From the NCBI GenBank assembly GCA_039105265.1, contig JAPFFF010000027.1:124001-188000 (forward strand): a DNA stretch of 64,000 bases, in the 5' to 3' direction. The number at the start of each line of letters is the position of its first letter. The first letter of the stretch is position 1. The stretch comes from Tritrichomonas musculus (taxonomy: Eukaryota; Parabasalia; Tritrichomonadida; Tritrichomonadidae). The translations under genes were made by a program, and so were the position numbers. The notes beneath the pieces were generated by a model that searched no databases, was not told the origin of the DNA, and saw only the letters and a program-made list of their open reading frames with translations. This document shows positions 59,058 to 64,000 of the stretch, piece after piece.

Positions 59058-59945
59058 TGTACCTTTGAAATGTCAAAAAAACCTGGAGAGTTCTAGTTAA
59101 CTTTTTGTGATACATCAATTGTATTTCAAAATTATTGATCAATCATTTCAATGGTTAATAATTTACTGTGAAAAAATATATTTATTGGCCCTTAATGATT
59201 TAATGGTACTAAATATAAAATTGATATACAATTATAAGTAAATTATTTAATGAAATTTGCAATTATTTTTTATTTGATAAAATCAAAGGGGATCAGATAA
59301 TTATCATCATACTTGGATTTTCTATAGTTATTTGAACTGTAAATTTTAAAAATAAAAAGATATTGCCATAATTTATTATTAGTTTTCATATCACATTACA
59401 TTTTATCATATGATTTTAATATTTTTACAACCTAAAATAGCAAAGACAGAAACTCCAAATATTTTTACTTCCTAGGAATTAGGTAGGGTTTTGTATCCGA
59501 GGGTCCAAAGGGTCTACCTTATTCTACTAAGTTTAACTTTGTTGCAATGTAAATTCTAATTTTATGTATAATTTCTTCATAGGTCCCTCGAATTTGATGA
59601 CTTATCTAAAAAATTCGTATAGTAGAATGATATCAGAAGAATACTTTTTTCGTTGACAAATTAGCAAAGCAGCCTGAAAGTACTATTTAAGCTCATCATC
59701 ATAAGCATAAGTACTATTTAAGCCCAGAAATTCCAGAAGGTGTTTTAAATAGAAGGATTAATTATCAATATACTTCTCCTACCAAAACTCCAAACAAATT
59801 AGAGATTAAAAGTAAGCTTAAAAAACAAAATCATAATAAAAAGTAAGAAAAAAATATTTTTGATAAAACTTTCAAATAAAGAATTTGCTTGTATTTACCT
59901 TTACTTAAAGACAATATAAACATATTGTTTATATTAATGAACTAT
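59058..59945. other. AT-rich intergenic DNA
   Basis: No supported gene or RNA. Slightly GC-richer text near 59470-59520 has no recognisable match. Probably decayed host sequence downstream of the BspA-like gene. Confidence 0.45.
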
Positions 59946-60215
59946 TCATTGTATTATTTCGCTCTTTCTTTTTTTCAAAATAATGAAGACAATTAATGCA
60001 ATAACTAGCACACCAGCGGTAGAGCAAACAGCAATCAGTGCATATTTAAGAACATTGCTATTATCATTTTTTTTTTTTTTTTGACTGTTATTTGCTGTTA
60101 ATAAATTATAAATTTTATCAAGTGTTTCTGGTTTATGAAGCATCAGGGTATGCGACCATAATTCAGCATCATTTTTCTTCCAGTCGTTGCACACTATGTT
60201 TAAAAATCTCATAAA
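59946..60215 (-). pseudogene. C-terminal fragment of a membrane-anchored protein
   Basis: From MRFLNIVCNDW the frame reads through a short soluble part (HKPETLDKIYNLLTANN), a Lys/Asn linker, one membrane helix (YALIAVCSTAGVLVIALIVFIIL) and a KKRKSEIIQ tail. This is the usual C-terminus of trichomonad type I surface proteins. No ATG-led start or ectodomain is present upstream, so it is a fragment. An A-run encodes the Lys stretch. Confidence 0.5.
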
Positions 60216-60242
60216 ATATATAATCTTATATGAAGAATTCAA

Positions 60243-61314
60243 GATTCACGAACATATCACATTCTTTATGAATTTTTTTTTAAAAACCAAAATTCCAATA
60301 AATCCACCATTTTCAAAAATAAAATCCATGTTGACATGCTTAACATAAAATATTATTATATTACTAATAAAATTTTTAAGAAAAAGATTCAATTTTTAGC
60401 CAATTAAAAAATTTTTAGAGTCCCCATACATTTGTTTTTTTGCACCCAGTTACTAAAAAAACGATTTTTGAAAATATTTTTCAAAAAAAATTGATCGTTT
60501 AGGAGAAATTTTATACTCTTTTGGCCATAATTTTTTCAATGGTAGTGCTCTCAGAATCATAATATTCTTTGAGTTTTTTCAATATTGAAAGGTTTACATG
60601 AAAACCGATCAGTAAACCCTTAATATTATATTTAGTTAATCTTAATCTGTCGATTTCTATGATAAAATATAATTGGGATGAAAAAGAAGCATAACAAAAA
60701 TGGAACCTCTCGCCAATAGATGTTGTCAATCCTTGAATATTCCGATAGGAAATGATGGACAATTATACGTATAATTCTTTAGACATTCACTATTATCTAA
60801 AGAATTAAAAGATGCAGAAGAATGGACCATTTGCTCATCATAACTTCCCATGATTCAATTTTATTGTGGCCATAAATGATGTAAAAAGTGTTTTATCAGT
60901 AAATTTACAAATATAAGCATAATAGTTGGAAGCTGGCCAGTATATAAATTGGTTAACCAGGGACAAAAGTATGAGTTTTACAATGACTTTCCATCGTATG
61001 ATTCAACATCAAAGGGAATTCAAAATGAATCACAAATATGAAATAGTATCAAATGTTTTTTTTTTTAACAAAAAGTTCGTTTTGCGATTATTTTGATGAT
61101 TAAAAAAATGCCACATTCAATATTCAAAATTACATTCTAATCTCATTTTGAATCATGCTTTCAATTATATCAAGTTCAATCAAATAATTATCAAGATTGA
61201 AGATGCTGTGTGAACAAGCAATATATAGAACATTCTCCTCAGATGATAAGTGGTTAAAAACTATATTTAAAAAGTAGAGAGATGGATTATTAAAATATAA
61301 ATAATATAAAAAAA
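60243..61314. other. Intergenic DNA with decayed coding pieces
   Basis: A minus frame at 60511-60762 lacks an ATG. A plus piece near 60930-61037 (WPVYKLVNQGQKYEFYNDF) has coding-like composition but no start. On the minus strand, 61130-61300 has ENVLYIACSHSIFNLDNYLIEL, perhaps ankyrin-like. None is intact. Confidence 0.35.
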
Positions 61315-61387
61315 GTGCGATGGACGGACTCGAACCATCAACTCTGAGAGCATGAATCTCATGAACTACCTTTTGTTCCACATCGCA
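61315..61387 (-). tRNA. tRNA-Met (anticodon CAT)
   Basis: Complete cloverleaf on the minus strand: 7-bp acceptor TGCGATG/CATCGCA, D-stem GAAC/GTTC, anticodon stem TGAGA/TCTCA with loop TTCATGC (anticodon CAT), 5-base variable loop, T-arm GATGG/CCGTC with loop TTCGAGT, and a discriminator base C. A run of seven T follows on the transcribed strand as Pol III terminator. The anticodon stem lacks the GGG/CCC pairs of initiator tRNA, so it is probably the elongator. No intron. Confidence 0.93.
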
Positions 61388-61436
61388 TCTCTGTTGTTTC
61401 CATAATGTTTTCAATTATTAACTCATATATATATAT

Positions 61437-61612
61437 TTATTCCGGAATGTGGGAATCCGGGTTATTGCTTTCCGGAAATCGAGAATCCGGAATAATACGT
61501 TCTGGAATCTTATATCCGGGTTATTGCATTCTAGAAATTGAGAATGCGGGATATTGCATTCTAGAAATTGAGATTCCGGGTTATTGCATTCTGGAATTTG
61601 AGATTCCGGGGA
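61437..61612. repeat. 30-bp minisatellite
   Basis: CGGGTTATTGCATTC-type units recur with CGGG at 61517, 61547, 61577 and 61607, a period of exactly 30 bases, with more diverged copies upstream from about 61437. The plus strand reads PGYCILEIEI ten-residue repeats but without a credible gene. Confidence 0.8.
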
Positions 61613-62805
61613 AATGTTAAATGAGGAAGAAGAATCTACGAGAATACTTGTTGAATTGGACTCTGGTAAAGGGCGCTGTACAGAATTGTTGTAAGATGGA
61701 TTAGATTATTCTATTAAACTATGGAGTTCATTGAAAATTGAAAAACTGTCTTGAGAATTGTCGTTAGGTTCGTCATTGTAGTCCTAACTAAAATCACTGT
61801 CCTCATCATCTGTAAGATCTGGGTCAATAACAGCATTGTTTTCAATTTTCGACAGAAAGGGAAAGTTTTGATAAGCAACATGTTTAAACGAGAATTTAAG
61901 ATAATCAAAATGAGAGATTGAGTTAATGTTCGGCTCTCCCAGGTGAGCTAAAGTCCCGCTGATTATCTTAATATATTTTTTATCCAAATGAATAGTTTTA
62001 AAAGAATTATAAAAAAACAACTTTTTATACGCAGTTAGATTACAAACCTTTTGAATATATCCTTCAATGTGCTCAGAAAACATTGGATAACGAAGAAATC
62101 ATCGCAAAATTGTACAATTAGAACTGCTTCTAAAATGCACTCATTGTGGCAAATTTTTATTAATAATAAGGTACAAATCCAGTACGTTTAGTAACCGCAA
62201 TTTTTTTTGACATTGGGAAAGAATAAAATGTCATTTTATTCTTTCATTTCATATAGCATGTCATAAAATTTGTTTAAATTGTAAAATATGTCAAAAACAA
62301 ACCTAGTCAATTTAAACTTTTTCTGAGACATGCAACTATTCAAATATTTAATGTTCTCCTTTTCAAAAAATAACCTACTGGATTTGTACCTTAAAAGATC
62401 ATTGATTTTATTTATAAATAATTTATATAATAGATATTTATATAGCTTATATGATGCCAATTTAGAAAAAGAACTTGTTTAACAAAATTATAGGAAGGAT
62501 CAACTAAAGTATTGTTAGTCTTTTCTGAAGAACCTTCAAAAAGTGGAAATCATTCAGAAAAAATAATCTAAATAAAATAATTGAAAAAACAAATCTTTTT
62601 ATATTTTTACATAATTTTTAAAGAGATTACATACCGCCTAGCGGGCGTCGAGCGAGGCTGAGCGAAGCGAAGCCGAGTCGAGACCACGCGGCTGGCGGTA
62701 AGAATCGGTAAAAATTTTGTAACATAAAAAGATTATTTTAAATTTAACGACTTTTACTTTTTACTCTATAACTTTTTTATTTTGTTTTCTATTATATTAA
62801 ATCAT
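61613..62805. other. Intergenic DNA with a possible small frame
   Basis: A minus frame of 99 codons from an ATG at 62081-62083 to 61784 (MFSEHIEGYIQKVCNL, ending DPDLTDDEDSDFS) might be a small protein or the tail of a lost one. Evidence is weak. Nothing else is supported except the GC-rich hairpin at 62632-62700. Confidence 0.3.
62632..62700. repeat. GC-rich imperfect palindrome
   Basis: Starts TACCGCCTAGC and ends GCTGGCGGTA, with further pairing inside (GGCT/AGCC around GAGCGAAGCGA). At roughly two-thirds GC it stands out strongly in AT-rich DNA. Inner motifs GAGCGA, GCGAAG and CGAG repeat. Could be a small mobile palindromic repeat or a structured RNA end. Confidence 0.7.
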
Positions 62806-64000
62806 TTAATTTTTATTTTGCTTTTTGTTTTTGATAATTTTTTTCTTTTGTTTGCTCCGTATTATTTTATTTTTCTTTTGAATTTGTGCCTTGAATGATT
62901 GAAATTCATAAATATCATACTCTTCAAACATTTGTAATTCGTCTTGAAGACAATATTCTTCATTGAAACTATATTCTTCCAAATTATGATCAAAATAATG
63001 ATATTGAAAATGTTTTGAGAAATAATGAAATATTTCTCCTCTAGCTATATCGAATGGTGTATAATTATTTCTAATGATATAGTTGGGATTTCCTAAATTG
63101 TTTTCAATGATGATTTTAACAATATCTAAATTATTTCCTTTTGTTGCATAATATAGGCAATCCTGCATCATTCGATTACTCATATTCACCATTAATTTCA
63201 CAAAATAATAATATCCATATAAGGATGCAATTTCAATTGGTTTCATTCCTTTTTGGTCTACTCCAAAAATATTATAATCATCTTCATCAATTTCATTAAG
63301 TATTAAAAAAGCTTCATAATTTGATGAATATAGGCATCGAATATAGCATTCTGTATCAATTTTGACTTCATAATTGTCAATTAAATATTCAATCAATTCA
63401 TTCCTCATATAATAAATTGCTAAATATAAATAAATCTGCTTTGATTTATATTCGTCATCTTGAATCTGATCCTCAGTGATATGAATGATGTCATAATTAC
63501 CACCAGCGATTGAATATTTCAAAAGATCTTCATAATCAACATTTTTAGAATTTAAAAAGAGATATTTGAAACACTGAAGAGATCCAAATAATGCAGCAAA
63601 TTCAATGAGAATTGAGTTATTATATAAACTATCGATATATTCTACTTTAAAAATTGACATTTGTTGATTTTCATCAAAATTACTTAAAATAATTAATTGT
63701 TGAAGCTTTTGGACATCATCATCATATATTGCTTTTATATAAGGATTTGTTAAATCGATAATTTGTGAATGAATTGAATCCATAGGATTCATATTCCTAC
63801 GATATGGCCTGTAATTTAAAAAACAGATTCGATTTGGATTATTTGAACATTTTAAAAGTTGATATATAATAAAATATGGCATAGAAGCAAAAGCATTTCC
63901 ACTGGGAATAGACATTTCATTTGTTATGAAGTTGGAAAAAGGTTTATCTGATAATAATTTGACCATTGCATCAAAAAGATGAGGGTTTGCATAAACAACC
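62806..64000 (-). CDS. Ankyrin/DUF3447-type protein (5' end beyond the window)
   Basis: At least 386 residues, and the frame stays open to the window edge, so the true start is outside. Repeat-like helices include NNSILIEFAALFGSLQCFKYLFLN, DLLKYSIAGGNYDIIHI, KPIEIASLYGYYYFVKLMV and DCLYYATKGNNLDIVKIII, typical of the trichomonad ankyrin proteins that begin with a DUF3447 region. The N-terminal visible part (FSNFITNEMSIPSGNAF) is globular. The C-terminus is a basic tail of Lys/Asn/Gln (about 365-386). Likely a protein-binding scaffold; partner unknown. Confidence 0.75.
   Translation of the reverse strand, partial: VVYANPHLFDAMVKLLSDKPFSNFITNEMSIPSGNAFASMPYFIIYQLLKCSNNPNRICFLNYRPYRRNMNPMDSIHSQIIDLTNPYIKAIYDDDVQKLQQLIILSNFDENQQMSIFKVEYIDSLYNNSILIEFAALFGSLQCFKYLFLNSKNVDYEDLLKYSIAGGNYDIIHITEDQIQDDEYKSKQIYLYLAIYYMRNELIEYLIDNYEVKIDTECYIRCLYSSNYEAFLILNEIDEDDYNIFGVDQKGMKPIEIASLYGYYYFVKLMVNMSNRMMQDCLYYATKGNNLDIVKIIIENNLGNPNYIIRNNYTPFDIARGEIFHYFSKHFQYHYFDHNLEEYSFNEEYCLQDELQMFEEYDIYEFQSFKAQIQKKNKIIRSKQKKKIIKNKKQNKN

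Noticed and set aside
60511-60762. Small minus-strand protein of 83 codons
   Set aside because: No ATG at the start of the frame, no recognised motif, and AT-driven composition.
61130-61414. A 94-codon minus-strand gene overlapping the tRNA
   Set aside because: Its first third is the tRNA sequence itself. The rest may be an ankyrin scrap but has no start of its own.
62236-62460. Small minus-strand protein of 74 codons
   Set aside because: Starts at TTG with no early ATG and has the composition of translated AT-rich DNA.

Overview
The window looks like a trichomonad (parabasalid) nuclear contig, most likely Tritrichomonas or a close relative. This is inferred from content, not from a database search. 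Pointers are very AT-rich intergenic DNA, intron-poor genes, two-repeat Myb proteins, ankyrin and ankyrin-kinase proteins, a BspA-like leucine-rich-repeat gene, CxxC-rich surface proteins, a bacterial-type MurB and Maverick (Polinton) elements.

Layout. 1-25.1 kb is host DNA with sparse and often broken genes: a frameshifted acyl-CoA synthetase fragment, an intact CxxC surface protein, decayed ankyrin arrays, an ankyrin/coiled-coil/pseudokinase locus, a two-repeat Myb protein, a decayed kinase, and a murB gene cut in two by a TA-flanked inverted-repeat element. At 6.1-8.3 kb one small acidic coiled-coil gene carries two related inverted-repeat elements. Both have 4-bp target duplications, and removing both restores the frame apart from one stop codon.

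25.7-46.2 kb is Maverick A: a large protein-primed PolB with extra domains, integrase, KilA-N protein, fibre-like protein, Gln-rich protein, a conserved core protein, packaging ATPase, small capsid-associated proteins and the first ~76 codons of the major capsid protein, where the element is cut off. 46.2-58.3 kb is a second, diverged Maverick-type segment (B). It has a full capsid protein, two integrases (one with an internal stop), an HNH endonuclease and homologues of the A core proteins, but no PolB or ATPase. A and B share capsid, pVI-like, coiled-coil, core-protein and integrase modules, and both carry a structured non-coding region of nearly the same internal spacing. This is the strongest candidate here for something undescribed.

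58.3-64 kb returns to host DNA: a BspA-like gene that has lost its ATG at the Maverick edge, a membrane-protein tail, an intact tRNA-Met(CAT), minisatellites, a GC-rich hairpin and the 3' part of an ankyrin/DUF3447-type gene that runs off the window.

The Maverick genes would work together as a self-replicating, virus-like element: PolB copies DNA, integrase inserts it, ATPase packages it, and capsid, pVI-like and fibre-like proteins build a particle. Truncation of A and the missing genes in B suggest that neither is autonomous now.
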